Shown here: positions 1-9,514 of the stretch, piece after piece
Position numbering within the stretch: the first letter of the stretch is position 1
How the letters are laid out: the number at the start of each line of letters is the position of its first letter
Assembly (NCBI GenBank): GCA_021775835.1
Contig: JAJFHC010000095.1
Location: 25,375-89,374 of the forward strand
Length of the DNA: 64,000 nt
Source: Hyphomicrobiales bacterium
GTDB taxonomy: Bacteria > Pseudomonadota > Alphaproteobacteria > Rhizobiales > JAJFHC01
Direction of reading: 5' to 3'
Notes under the pieces: generated by a model
What the model was told of the DNA's origin: nothing
What the model saw: only the letters and a program-made list of their open reading frames with translations
The model's database searches: none
Position numbers and translations under genes: made by a program

Positions 1-709
1 TGATATGTACCTTGCAAAAGGGGCGCTTGCGGAAGCTACCTTCCTCGCCGGTGACATGCTCGAACATATCAATGATCGGGCGCACATGAGACCCGCGCAC
101 AAAGCTCATGCCGATGTGTTTTGTGGTTCCGGCAAGACAGGCATAGGCGGTGTTTATGTCGAGGCCAAATTCATCTGGCACGTCAGTTGCCACGACACAG
201 CGGGTGAACCAGTGGACATTGTCGAGGGCGTCGGCCAGGCGGGCAAAGTCGAACAGATCAAGCAGGGTCGAGGCCCGGTAGTCATTGGTTGCAAAATCAA
301 CCACGTTGACGGCTGCCCCACCGGTGCCGAAGTGAACGCGTTTGCCGGATACATCGAGGTCGTATTTCGGGTCCCGCCCACACAAGGTCACGGAACGGGC
401 GGCGCCGGCGACAATATCCTCGACAAATGATCTGGGAAAATAGAGGCGCCCGTTTTCATCTGTCGTGCAGCCTTGGGAAACCGCCTGGTCGATAACCACT
501 TCCGGCACCTCTCCCATGCCAACCGTCGACAGGACATCAAGAGCTGCATCGTAGATCTGGTTCACTTGCGCGTCCGTCAGTGGTTTGTACTGTCCGCCAC
601 TGGCGCCAGGCCAAATCGGCCGCTTTTCGACTGCAAGCGGCTGGCTCCTGATGGTGTGTCTGGCGGAGCGTCCGCCCAGACGGCCGGCTCGTTTTCTGGG
701 TTCTGACAT
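1..709 (-). CDS. MttB-family (trimethylamine/betaine-type) methyltransferase, 3' part cut by window edge
   Basis: The minus-strand frame opens at ATG 709-707 and stays open to the window edge, so only about 236 N-terminal residues are visible. It begins MSEPRKRAGRLGGRSA, continues with LTDAQVNQIYDAALDVL, then TLCGRDPKYDLDVSGKRVHF and GGAAVNVVDFATNDYRAST. This is the N-terminal pattern of the MttB family (PF06253), whose members move a methyl group from methylated amines or betaines to a corrinoid protein. No in-frame TAG is present in the visible part. Pyrrolysine-type enzymes carry their amber codon further downstream, so that point cannot be judged. It lies 30 bp downstream of a co-directional SDR gene, probably in one transcript. 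The substrate is unknown. Confidence 0.85.
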   Translation of the reverse strand, partial: MSEPRKRAGRLGGRSARHTIRSQPLAVEKRPIWPGASGGQYKPLTDAQVNQIYDAALDVLSTVGMGEVPEVVIDQAVSQGCTTDENGRLYFPRSFVEDIVAGAARSVTLCGRDPKYDLDVSGKRVHFGTGGAAVNVVDFATNDYRASTLLDLFDFARLADALDNVHWFTRCVVATDVPDEFGLDINTAYACLAGTTKHIGMSFVRGSHVRPIIDMFEHVTGEEGSFRKRPFCKVHI

Positions 710-739
710 TGTCTCATCAACCTCGTTTTCAAACATTGC

Positions 740-1501
740 TCAGATGCAGCGGCCGCCATCAACGGCCAGAGCTGTGCCGGTGATCGTCCCTGCCTGAGCA
801 TCGGACGCCAGAAAAACAGCGGCCTGTCCCATGTCGTGGGGTGAAATCAGCTGCCCCATAGGGACACTCTCCCGAAACCGGTGCCGGGCTTCGTCGCTGG
901 CGGTGCCGCCCATGAATTCGGTCAGCATCGGCGTATCTCCCGCAGCTGGACAAAGGGCATTCACCCTGATGCCTTCCGGGGCAAGTTCCATAGCTAGCCC
1001 CTTTGCGAAGGCGACGGCCGCCCCCTTGCCAGCCGCGTACGCCACCAGATTGGGCCGGGGTGTCAGGGCGATACCGGACGCGGTGATAATGATGTTGCCC
1101 GAGCCTTGAGCACGGAAAACCGGCACGGCGTGCCTGGCACAGTTGAAGACACCCTTGACATTGACCGACATTTGAAGATCGAATTCTTCGTCGGTGGTGT
1201 CTTCCAGCCGGCAGGGCCGCTGTCCGATACCGGCATTGGCAACCATGATGTGGAGGCCGCCAAAGACACGTTGTGCTTCCGCGACACAGTCCGCCACCGA
1301 CCGGCTGTCTGTGACGTCGACGCGGCGCGCGACAACGCATTTGCCGGTAGGATCCAATTCACTTGCCGTTCGGGACGCGCCGTCGCCATCACGGTCCGCG
1401 ATCACGACGCAGGCGCCTTCCTCGATAAAGGATTCGACGATGCCGCGTCCAAATCCAGAGGCGCCGCCGGTCACAATCGCTGTCTTGTTTGCCAGTCTCA
1501 T
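740..1501 (-). CDS. SDR-family NAD(P)-dependent oxidoreductase
   Basis: This 253-residue classical short-chain dehydrogenase has the cofactor motif TGGASGFGRG near residue 12, the NAGIG motif, and an active site formed by Ser in ITASGIAL and Tyr-Lys in YAAGK. It ends GTALAVDGGRCI, a normal SDR C-terminus. The frame is open further upstream, but MRLANKT at 1501 is the start that matches SDR N-termini. The start has only a weak ribosome site. It lies immediately upstream of the MttB-family gene on the same strand, so it may oxidise or reduce a metabolite of that methylated-compound pathway. That link is inferred from position only. Confidence 0.88.
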   Translation of the reverse strand: MRLANKTAIVTGGASGFGRGIVESFIEEGACVVIADRDGDGASRTASELDPTGKCVVARRVDVTDSRSVADCVAEAQRVFGGLHIMVANAGIGQRPCRLEDTTDEEFDLQMSVNVKGVFNCARHAVPVFRAQGSGNIIITASGIALTPRPNLVAYAAGKGAAVAFAKGLAMELAPEGIRVNALCPAAGDTPMLTEFMGGTASDEARHRFRESVPMGQLISPHDMGQAAVFLASDAQAGTITGTALAVDGGRCI

Positions 1502-2071
1502 ATCTGTTTTCTCATTGCGATGATTTTGTGGGAACTTGATTTCGCATTGATGCAGGCAGACGCATTGCACGCTGTGGGCCTGTCACATACCGAACGGTTG
1601 CCGGGTAGAATATTGAAGCGCTTGGGGATTTCTCATGCCGTGTTGGAGAAGCGGCACAGGGGCAATCAGATCGGCCTGTCTAGGCTCGGTCCGGCCAATG
1701 GTCGCGCGCTGGATAGATCCAGGCAATCACCTGCGAACGGCACATGCATGCGCTGCAGCGGGTATCGGCTCCGGTCATCTTATCCATCGGACGTTGTTCC
1801 ATGGGTCGAAGTCTATGCCAGCAGGATCTCAAATGACAATCTGTTTGTTTGCAATACTCTCATTTGGATCCGGGCGTAATCCCCGGCGGTGTGAAGCCGC
1901 CGTCTACGATCAGCACGTGGTCGTTGACGACAATACAAACACAACCGTCGGCTTTGTCGTAAATTACGCCGCACAACAGACTGTTGTTGTGTTAACACGC
2001 AGTCATTGTGTGGCTGCCCCGAAACAAGATCTGATCATGTGCGGCTTCATGTCTGCGTTTTGGAGGGATAA
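1502..2071. other. 570-bp divergent intergenic region with a possible SDR C-terminal remnant
   Basis: This region separates the minus-strand SDR and the plus-strand pyruvate carboxylase gene and should hold both promoters. I could not fix a clear -35/-10 pair. A 44-codon minus-strand open stretch at 1860-1991 ends NDHVLIVDGGFTPPGITPGSK, cut here to fit: the key part is VLIVDGGFT, which resembles the last residues of SDR proteins. No start codon or nucleotide-binding motif precedes it, and a stop (taa, 1994-1992) closes the frame upstream, so it would be a decayed fragment. Short inverted repeats acgacaa/ttgtcgt lie near 1927-1961. The other open frames here do not resemble proteins. Confidence 0.35.
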
Positions 2072-5000
2072 GTGAAAAAAATCCGTAAGTTGCTTGTCGC
2101 AAACCGGGGTGAGATTGCGATCCGGGTATTGCGTGCTGCAAACGAACTGGGACTGAAAACGGTTGCGATCTTCGCAAACGAGGACAAGCTTTCCCTGCAT
2201 CGCTTCAAGGCAGACGAAAGTTATCTGGTCGGTGAGGGACTGGGGCCGGTCAAGGCGTATCTCAGCATCGATGAAGTCCTCCGCGTCGCCCGGGAAGCGG
2301 ATATCGATGCGATACATCCGGGCTACGGCTTCCTTTCCGAAAACCCTGACTTTGCCGATGCCTGTGTCGCGGCCGGGATAACTTTTATCGGGCCGTCGGG
2401 CGATATTATGCGCGCGCTTGGAAACAAGGTCGCGGCGCGCAATCTGGCGGAGGCATCCGGCGTGCCTGTCATGCCGGCAACCGGGCCATTGCCCGAAGAC
2501 ATCGGCGAAGTCCGTGAGCTTGCAGAGAAAGTCGGATATCCGGTGATGCTGAAGGCGAGCTGGGGCGGCGGCGGACGCGGCATGCGCGTGATCTCGGATG
2601 CAGGGATGCTCGAGGCCGAAGTGCTTTCCGGCCGCCGGGAGGCCGAGGCAGCCTTCGGCAACGGCGAGGTTTATCTGGAAAAGCTGGTCGAGCGGGCGCG
2701 TCATGTGGAAGTCCAGCTCCTAGGCGACAGTCACGGCACTGTGGTTCATCTGTTCGAGCGCGACTGTACGGTCCAGCGGCGCAACCAGAAAGTGGTTGAA
2801 CGGGCGCCCGCGCCCTACATGGATGCTGAGTCCAGGCAGAGCCTGTGTGACTCGGCACTGAAATTGGCCAGGGCTGCCAACTACGTGAATGCGGGAACGG
2901 CTGAGTTCCTGATGGATGCGGACACGGGGAAGTTCTATTTCATCGAAGTGAACCCGCGTATCCAGGTCGAGCATACGGTGACCGAAGAGGTGACCGGGAT
3001 CGATATCGTCAAGGCACAGATCAGGATTGCTGAAGGGGCGAGGATCGGCGACGAGAGTTCGGGAGTGCCGAGCCAGGACAAAATCGTCCTGAACGGTCAC
3101 GCCCTGCAATGCCGGATCACGACGGAAGATCCCGATGCCGATTTCGTGCCGGACTATGGCAGGATCACGGCCTATCGCGGGGCAACCGGTTTCGGGATAC
3201 GACTCGACGGGGGCACGGCCTATTCGGGCGCGGTGATTACCCGGTACTACGACAGCATGCTGGAGAAGGTAACGGCCTGGGCGCCGTCGGCACAGGAAGT
3301 CATCGCCCGTATGGACCGCGCCCTTCGCGAATTCAGGATCAGGGGCGTTGCCACCAACCTGGTGTTTGTCGAAAACCTGATCAATCACCCGCGCTTCAAG
3401 GACGCCGACTATACCACCCGGTTCATCGACGAAACGCCAGAACTGTTCGCATTGTCGACACGGCGCGACCGGGCGACGAAACTTCTGAAATTCGTGGCGG
3501 ATGTGTCGGTCAACGGTAACCCGGAAGTCGAAGGCCGCCCAGTGGCCCCGGCCAGTCCCAAGCCCAGGGTTCCGGAACGTCAGCAGGCAGAAAAACCGGA
3601 CGGCACGCGCCAGCGCCTTGACGCTCTCGGACCGGAAGGATTTGCCCAGTGGATGCTCGACCAGGAGCGGGTCCTGGTGACCGACACGACCATGCGTGAC
3701 GGACATCAGTCACTGCTCGCCACCCGCATGCGGACCTACGATATGGCGGCGGTGGCGGATTCCTATGCACACAATCTGCCTGAGCTGTTCAGTCTCGAAT
3801 GCTGGGGCGGTGCCTCTTTCGATGTCTCGATGCGGTTTCTGAAGGAATGTCCCTGGGAACGTTTGGCAACCCTTCGCGAACGAATTCCCAACATTGCCTT
3901 TCAAATGCTGTTCAGGGGGGCAAACGGTGTCGGCTACACCAACTACCCGGACAACGTGGTGGCCGGCTTCGTTCACCGTGCCGCGGCGTCGGGCATAGAC
4001 GTATTCCGTGTCTTCGACAGCCTGAACTGGGTTGAAAACATGCGCGTCGGGATGGACGCCGTGCTCGAGACCGGTAAGCTGCTGGAAGCGTCAATTTGTT
4101 ATACAGGAGACATTACGGATTCGAATCGATCCAAATACGACCTGAAATACTACGTTTCCATGGCGAAGGAACTCGCGGCTGCAGGCACGCACGTGCTGGG
4201 CCTGAAGGACATGGCGGGACTTGTCAAACCGGAGGCGGCCCGGCTCCTGGTTCGGGCGCTCAAGGAAGAAACCGGTTTGCCGGTTCATTTTCACACGCAC
4301 GACACGAGCGGCATTTCGGCCGCCAGCATCGTGGCGGCAGTGGAGGCCGGGGTCGATGCGATCGATGCGGCGGTAGACTCGTTTTCCGGCCTGACATCGC
4401 AACCCAACCTGGGGTCGCTTGCCGCAGCATTCCGGGGGGGCAGCCGCGATACGGGACTCGATGGCGACACCCTGCGGGCCTTTTCGGACTATTGGGAATT
4501 CGTGCGCAAGCAGTATGCGGCCTTCGAGAGCGATCTGCGGTTCGGGGCATCCGAAGTCTATCTTCATGAAATGCCGGGCGGGCAGTTCACCAACCTGAAA
4601 GAGCAGGCCCGGTCGCTCGGACTGGAAGAACGTTGGCACGATGTGGCCAAGACCTATGCGGAGGTCAACGACATGTTCGGCGACGTGGTCAAGGTGACGC
4701 CGACATCGAAAGTCGTTGGCGACATGGCTCTGACCATGGTGAGTGGAGGTCTGACGCGGGACGAAGTGGAAGATCCCGACAAGGACATTTCCTTTCCGGA
4801 TTCGGTCATCTCCCTGTTTCGGGGGGAGATCGGCCAGCCTTATGGCGGTTTTCCCAAGGAACTGCAACGCAAGATCCTGAAGGGCGATCAGCCGGTGACG
4901 GAACGGTTCGGCGGCATGATGGCCGATGTGGATGTCGCTGCTGAGAAGCTTGTGGTCGAAACGAGCCTGGGTCGCGAGATCAGCGATGAGGAAATCTGGT

Positions 5001-5512
5001 CGCATCTCATGTACCCCAAGGTCTTTGCCGACTATGCGGCGCATCTGGAAGAATTTGGTCCAGTCGATGTGTTGCCGACGCCGACATTCTTCTACGGCAT
5101 GACGCCAGGCGAAGAGGCCTCGATCGACATTGAACCGGGCAAGACGCTGGTCGTGCGTTATCTGGCGATGGGCGACGTGGATGATGACGGCAACGTCAAG
5201 GTGTTCTTCGAACTCAACGGCCAGCCGCGGGTTGTGAAAGTGCCTAACCGCGCGATCGCTGCCGGTATCAAGGCGCATCCGAAAGCGGAAATCGGCAATT
5301 CGAACCACGTGGCTGCTCCAATGCCAGGAATGGTGGCGTCAGTGGCCGTGGCGGTTGGACAAGCCGTGCGAATCGGCGACCTCCTGTTGACCATCGAAGC
5401 CATGAAGATGGAAACATCCGTGCATGCGGAAGTCGACGGTAAAGTAGCTGCCATTCATACGCCGCATGGCACACAGATCGATGCCAAGGATCTCATGATC
5501 GAATTTGGCTGA
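2072..5512 (+). CDS. pyc: Pyruvate carboxylase (biotin-dependent, single chain)
   Basis: The enzyme carboxylates pyruvate to oxaloacetate with ATP and bicarbonate (anaplerosis). At 1146 residues it has the normal length of the alpha4-type enzyme. Domain order is biotin carboxylase (about 3-450, ATP-grasp loop GGGGRGMR), carboxyltransferase (about 530-800, beginning VTDTTMRDGHQSLLATR), the conserved post-CT domain, and a C-terminal biotin carrier domain with EAMKMETS, where K1112 is the biotinylated lysine. The start is GTG at 2072, chosen because GGAGGG (2063-2068) lies just upstream and KKIRKLLVANRGEIAIRV is the family N-terminus. The next gene, an SDR, follows after 51 bp on the same strand. 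Confidence 0.97.
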   Translation: MKKIRKLLVANRGEIAIRVLRAANELGLKTVAIFANEDKLSLHRFKADESYLVGEGLGPVKAYLSIDEVLRVAREADIDAIHPGYGFLSENPDFADACVAAGITFIGPSGDIMRALGNKVAARNLAEASGVPVMPATGPLPEDIGEVRELAEKVGYPVMLKASWGGGGRGMRVISDAGMLEAEVLSGRREAEAAFGNGEVYLEKLVERARHVEVQLLGDSHGTVVHLFERDCTVQRRNQKVVERAPAPYMDAESRQSLCDSALKLARAANYVNAGTAEFLMDADTGKFYFIEVNPRIQVEHTVTEEVTGIDIVKAQIRIAEGARIGDESSGVPSQDKIVLNGHALQCRITTEDPDADFVPDYGRITAYRGATGFGIRLDGGTAYSGAVITRYYDSMLEKVTAWAPSAQEVIARMDRALREFRIRGVATNLVFVENLINHPRFKDADYTTRFIDETPELFALSTRRDRATKLLKFVADVSVNGNPEVEGRPVAPASPKPRVPERQQAEKPDGTRQRLDALGPEGFAQWMLDQERVLVTDTTMRDGHQSLLATRMRTYDMAAVADSYAHNLPELFSLECWGGASFDVSMRFLKECPWERLATLRERIPNIAFQMLFRGANGVGYTNYPDNVVAGFVHRAAASGIDVFRVFDSLNWVENMRVGMDAVLETGKLLEASICYTGDITDSNRSKYDLKYYVSMAKELAAAGTHVLGLKDMAGLVKPEAARLLVRALKEETGLPVHFHTHDTSGISAASIVAAVEAGVDAIDAAVDSFSGLTSQPNLGSLAAAFRGGSRDTGLDGDTLRAFSDYWEFVRKQYAAFESDLRFGASEVYLHEMPGGQFTNLKEQARSLGLEERWHDVAKTYAEVNDMFGDVVKVTPTSKVVGDMALTMVSGGLTRDEVEDPDKDISFPDSVISLFRGEIGQPYGGFPKELQRKILKGDQPVTERFGGMMADVDVAAEKLVVETSLGREISDEEIWSHLMYPKVFADYAAHLEEFGPVDVLPTPTFFYGMTPGEEASIDIEPGKTLVVRYLAMGDVDDDGNVKVFFELNGQPRVVKVPNRAIAAGIKAHPKAEIGNSNHVAAPMPGMVASVAVAVGQAVRIGDLLLTIEAMKMETSVHAEVDGKVAAIHTPHGTQIDAKDLMIEFG

Positions 5513-5563
5513 CGTCTGAAAACGCCTAATCGCGCAGAGACATTGTTAGGAGGACGCCGAACC

Positions 5564-6385
5564 ATGCGTCCGGCAATCCATGAAGGTAACGTAGCGGTCG
5601 TGACGGGGGCTGCCAGTGGCATCGGACTGGCCACCAGCCGTCGGCTTGTGGAACTTGGGCTCCGCGTTTGCATGGTTGACGCCAACGCGGAGCGCGTCCA
5701 ACAGAAAGCCAGTCAACTAAGGGAACATACCGGATCCGAAACAATAGTTTCACTGAGGGCGGATGTAAGCAAACGTGAAGACCTCGTGTCAGTGCAGTCC
5801 CGAGTAGGCGATGTGTTCGGCGGTGTCGATATTCTCATGAACAATGCAGTAACACGTACCGGCGGCGGCGTATGGTCGGATGTGGCGGACTGGCAGACAG
5901 CGGTTGACGTCAATTTCTGGGGTGTCGTCCATGGCACCCAGGTTTTCGGCCCGGCGATGATCAGCCGGAACTCACCGGGACTGATTATCAATTCGGGATC
6001 CAAACAGGGCATCACCAACCCACCGGGCAATGCCGCCTACAATGTCACCAAATCCGCGCTAAAGACTTACACCGAAGCGCTTCAGCATGACCTGCGTACA
6101 ACACAAGAGTGTCAGGTAAGCGCTCACCTGTTGATCCCGGGTTGGACCACCACCGGAGACCGCGATCACCAGCCGGGCGCTTGGATGCCGGATCAGGTCG
6201 TCGACTACATGTTTGTCGCGCTTGACCGGGGCGACTTCTACATCCTGTGTCCGGACAACGAGGTGAGCCCGGACGAGGATCGCAAACGTGTTTTGTGGTC
6301 AGCACGGGACGTTACCGAAAACCGGCCGCCATTGTCGCGGTGGCATGGCGACTTCGACGACACGTTCGACGCCTTCGAGGGCTAA
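5564..6385 (+). CDS. SDR-family oxidoreductase
   Basis: This 273-residue short-chain dehydrogenase has VVTGAASGIG at the N-terminus for the dinucleotide, NNAVT in place of the usual NNAG, and an active site with Ser in INSGSKQG and Tyr-Lys in YNVTK. I chose ATG 5564 because AGGAGG lies ten bases upstream, although the frame is open to 5543. The C-terminus (after about 200) is longer and more divergent than in FabG-like enzymes and lacks the terminal VDGG signature. It sits between pyruvate carboxylase and malonyl-CoA decarboxylase. The substrate is not predictable. Confidence 0.88.
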   Translation: MRPAIHEGNVAVVTGAASGIGLATSRRLVELGLRVCMVDANAERVQQKASQLREHTGSETIVSLRADVSKREDLVSVQSRVGDVFGGVDILMNNAVTRTGGGVWSDVADWQTAVDVNFWGVVHGTQVFGPAMISRNSPGLIINSGSKQGITNPPGNAAYNVTKSALKTYTEALQHDLRTTQECQVSAHLLIPGWTTTGDRDHQPGAWMPDQVVDYMFVALDRGDFYILCPDNEVSPDEDRKRVLWSARDVTENRPPLSRWHGDFDDTFDAFEG

Positions 6386-6591
6386 CGCCCTGGGAATGTG
6401 CGAGGCCATGAACATGGCCAAATGTCACCGCCGCGTCACATTGGCGTCCTAACAGTTTGCCGCCCCGGTATCGACGTTGGCGGCTTGCCGGCTGTATGCT
6501 GGCGGTCCAGTCCATGAGGACCCTGGCAGGTCGTGTGATCTGACGGCAGGGTGAGCCACGAGACGCATAACAAAAGACGGTTGTCCGATAC

Positions 6592-7899
6592 ATGCTCAAT
6601 CAAATTCTGAACTCCATTGCCGACGCTGGCCGTGACCTGTGGCAACGCCGCGGGGGCGACGATGCCGCCGCGTCCACCGATACAATCCAGGCACTGTGCG
6701 AGGACCTTCTTTCGACCCGCGGCGAGGCGTCCGGGATCGCTGTTGCCCGTGACGTGGCGCATGCTTATCACAGCCTTGACGCCGATGGACGGGTTTCACT
6801 ATTCACTATACTCAACGATCGTTACGGACCCGATACAAAAAAAATTGACGAGACGGCCCAACGCTTTCGCGACCATGGCGATCTGGAGTCCTACCTCGCT
6901 TTGTCAAAGGCGATCGAACCGCCACGGCAGGAATTTTTCCGCCGTCTCAACATGGCGCCGGGCGGCACACGGACCATCGTTGAAATGCGTTCACATCTGC
7001 TACAGATCCTGCCCAGACACCCGGAACTGAAGGGCCTCGATGAGGATCTGAAACATATTCTTTCGTCCTGGTTCAACCGCGGATTCCTGACACTTCAACG
7101 TATCGACTGGCAAACACCTGCGGACATTCTCGAACGATTGATACAGTATGAAGCGGTTCATCGCATGGACGGATGGGATGACCTTCGCCGGCGCTTGGCG
7201 CGGGACCGGCGATGCTTCGCTTTTTTCCATCCCGCCCTGCCAGGCGAACCGCTGATCTTCGTGGAAGTCGCCCTGATACAGGGGTTGGCAACGTCGATCC
7301 AACCCTTGCTCGACCGGTCGGAGGAGCCGGAAGATCCTGCAGATGCCGATACCGCAATCTTCTATTCGATCAGTAACTGTCAGGATGGACTGGCGGGTAT
7401 ATCCTTCGGCAATTTTCTGATCAAGCAGGTTGTGCACGAGCTGACCCGTGATCTGCCCAGCCTCAAGAAGTTCGCGACCCTGTCACCGGTTCCGGGATTT
7501 TGCCGGTGGCTGGATACACAGATGGCAAATACTGACTCCGAGTTCCTGTCGATGGACGAATTCGATGCGCTGGGATTGCTCTCCCAGGATGGCTGGCATG
7601 AAAATGACCAGCATGCCAAGGCGCTTCAACCGCTTCTGATGCGCCTGTGCGCCCGATATCTGGTTGAAGCGAAATCACGGGGGCGGCCCGTAGATCCGGT
7701 TACGCGGTTTCACATCGGCAATGGCGCCCGCCTGGAACAGATCAACTGGATGGGCGACATGTCCGAGAATGGTTTGCGGCAGTCCGCAGGGATGCTCGTC
7801 AACTATCTCTACGATCTGAAGACGATCGAGCGCAACCACGAGGCATTTGCGGAAACCGGGGCGATTGCCCATTCATCACAAGTCAAGAAACAGCTCTGA
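6592..7899 (+). CDS. Malonyl-CoA decarboxylase
   Basis: It converts malonyl-CoA to acetyl-CoA and CO2. The 435-residue chain shows an N-terminal helical region, then the acetyltransferase-like catalytic domain with FAFFHPALPGEPLIFVEVAL, FYSISNCQDGLAGISFGNFL, FATLSPVPGF (S298) and FHIGNGARLEQINWM (H374). In characterised enzymes Ser and His at these two motifs are catalytic. Length and motif order match the bacterial family. No malonyl-CoA synthetase (MatB) or malonate carrier gene is adjacent, unlike in the rhizobial mat operon. The job may therefore be to limit malonyl-CoA or use it in acyl-CoA metabolism. The 206-bp upstream gap suggests its own promoter. Confidence 0.95.
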   Translation: MLNQILNSIADAGRDLWQRRGGDDAAASTDTIQALCEDLLSTRGEASGIAVARDVAHAYHSLDADGRVSLFTILNDRYGPDTKKIDETAQRFRDHGDLESYLALSKAIEPPRQEFFRRLNMAPGGTRTIVEMRSHLLQILPRHPELKGLDEDLKHILSSWFNRGFLTLQRIDWQTPADILERLIQYEAVHRMDGWDDLRRRLARDRRCFAFFHPALPGEPLIFVEVALIQGLATSIQPLLDRSEEPEDPADADTAIFYSISNCQDGLAGISFGNFLIKQVVHELTRDLPSLKKFATLSPVPGFCRWLDTQMANTDSEFLSMDEFDALGLLSQDGWHENDQHAKALQPLLMRLCARYLVEAKSRGRPVDPVTRFHIGNGARLEQINWMGDMSENGLRQSAGMLVNYLYDLKTIERNHEAFAETGAIAHSSQVKKQL

Positions 7900-8031
7900 T
7901 CGCGAAGTTCAGTCGATACCCCTCACGATCTCTTGTTGTCTTGTGAGCGAAGAATCGCCCTGGGTGCACTGGATCGTCCGTACAGGACATTATATGTGGC
8001 TGGTAGGCAATTTTCAGGTGAGGAGTTACCA

Positions 8032-8442
8032 ATGAATCAAATCTCAAGACGTACGTTCTTCGCAGCGGCGTCAATGGTCGCCGTGGCTGGGCTTTTTGCC
8101 CTTGGGTCGCCTGACGCACAGGCTGCGTCAAAACTCGGCTCCGGTTCCTTCAAGGGGGCGTCGGGCCATGTGACAAAGGGCACAGTTACAGTCCAGAAAA
8201 CGGCAAAGGGCTACAAGGTCAGGCTGGCGAAGAACTTCTTCCTCGACGGCGCGCCCGATCCATGGCTCGGTTTCGGCAAGAACGGCAAGTTTGTCGGCAA
8301 AACCCGGTTTTCTGTTCTCCGGAAAAACAAAGGTTCCCAGTCTTATGTGATTCCGGCTTCCATCAAGGCCGAGAAATACAACCAGGTTTTTGTGTGGTGC
8401 AAGAAGTTCGGTGTGCCACTTGGTGTCGCCACGTTCAAGTAA
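8032..8442 (+). CDS. Tat-exported DM13-domain protein
   Basis: This small exported protein of 136 residues starts MNQISRRTFFAAASMV, a twin-arginine signal, with cleavage likely after ALGSPDAQA near residue 32. The rest is one DM13 domain: GSGSFKGASGHVTKGTV, then a YKVRLAKNFFLDGAPDPWLGF stretch shortened here to its key residues DGAPDPWLGF, and VFVWCKKFGVPLGVATF. The single cysteine in VWCKKF is the conserved DM13 cysteine. DM13 domains are proposed to take part in redox or electron transfer, and Tat export fits a protein folded or loaded before export. ATG 8032 is preceded by GAGGAG. The frame upstream to 7933 is unlikely to be translated. Confidence 0.82.
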   Translation: MNQISRRTFFAAASMVAVAGLFALGSPDAQAASKLGSGSFKGASGHVTKGTVTVQKTAKGYKVRLAKNFFLDGAPDPWLGFGKNGKFVGKTRFSVLRKNKGSQSYVIPASIKAEKYNQVFVWCKKFGVPLGVATFK

Positions 8443-8468
8443 GACAACGCACTCGATCTCTACTGAAT

Positions 8469-9509
8469 CTAGATGAACGGGCGCGGGGGACCGAACGATC
8501 CCATCAGCAGTACGATGCCGATCAGCAGGATGAGCCCCGCGCCGACGACACTCAGGACCCGGTAACCGGTATCTAGCCAGGCGGTTCTTCCGCCCAGTAG
8601 CGAAAGCGCCAGATTCTTGGAAACGAGAGTCAGGATGGCCAGCGATGAAACGGTAATCGCGGTTCCGACCGCCATGGCGAAAGTGGCCCCGATGCCGGCA
8701 ATAACGATGCCGATGGCATTGGCGAAGACGAGAACCAGAACAGCACCGCTGCAGGGCCTGATGCCGATTGCGAAGATAATCGATGCGGCCTGGACAAGGG
8801 ATACCGGTTTCTTCAAGTCCTTTGGTTGCGGAATATGTTGGTGACCGCAGCCGCAATTTTCATCGTGAACATGGTCATGATCGTGATGTTGATGCGGTAC
8901 GGTTGTACCGGTTGTCGCGACGGCGGCCGGCGCTCTCCAGAAGAGTGGCGCCAACGCCCGCCACAGCATGTAAAGCCCGACGCAGCAGATCAGTGCGTAG
9001 CTTGCCTGTTCCAGGTAGATGACACTGCGTTGCGCGGAGCGTCCGGCCATGCCGAGCACCATGACGAGGGTCATGACTATGACAATGGCGGTGACCGCCT
9101 GCATCAGTGACGACAGGACGGCCAGCATGATACCGCGTTTGACCTGTTCTTCATTGGCCAGGAGGTAGGCGGATATTACGGTCTTGCCGTGGCCGGGTCC
9201 GGCGGCATGGAAGATGCCGTAAAGGAAACTCAAGACAATCAGAGACCAGGCAGCCTCGAAAGTGTAATCGGACTTGATGCGCTTAACGGCCTTGGCGAGC
9301 TTGCGGTAGAAAGCATGCTGCTGGACCTGAATGTAGCGAACGGTCCTCGACCAGACGCCGGGCTGTGCACGAGGCTCACTCGCTTCGGCGGTTGCCGTGC
9401 TGCGTTGCTGTAACAAAGACGCATCAGCCGTCGTCGAAGCAAACCCCGACACAAGCACGATGGTAACAAGCGCGACGGCCATTGCCGTCAGGAGTGCCGG
9501 TATACGCAT
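8469..9509 (-). CDS. NicO-family nickel/cobalt transporter with His-rich loop
   Basis: This 346-residue inner-membrane protein of the NicO/RcnA type (PF03824) is predicted to move Ni2+ or Co2+. An N-terminal signal or anchor segment is followed by about six membrane helices. The first helix pair carries HAAGPGHGKTV, the family signature, and the later GIRPCSGAVLVLVFA is also conserved. Between them lies a metal-binding loop HQHHDHDHVHDENCGCGHQH. The gene starts 5 bp after the DUF1007 gene stops, the usual pairing of these two families. Direction (uptake or efflux) cannot be told from sequence. Confidence 0.9.
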   Translation of the reverse strand: MRIPALLTAMAVALVTIVLVSGFASTTADASLLQQRSTATAEASEPRAQPGVWSRTVRYIQVQQHAFYRKLAKAVKRIKSDYTFEAAWSLIVLSFLYGIFHAAGPGHGKTVISAYLLANEEQVKRGIMLAVLSSLMQAVTAIVIVMTLVMVLGMAGRSAQRSVIYLEQASYALICCVGLYMLWRALAPLFWRAPAAVATTGTTVPHQHHDHDHVHDENCGCGHQHIPQPKDLKKPVSLVQAASIIFAIGIRPCSGAVLVLVFANAIGIVIAGIGATFAMAVGTAITVSSLAILTLVSKNLALSLLGGRTAWLDTGYRVLSVVGAGLILLIGIVLLMGSFGPPRPFI

Positions 9510-9514
9510 GGGCG

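Noticed and set aside
4091..5308. 405-codon minus-strand open frame inside pyruvate carboxylase
   Set aside because: It is the antisense shadow of a clear gene in GC-rich DNA, with no recognisable domain.
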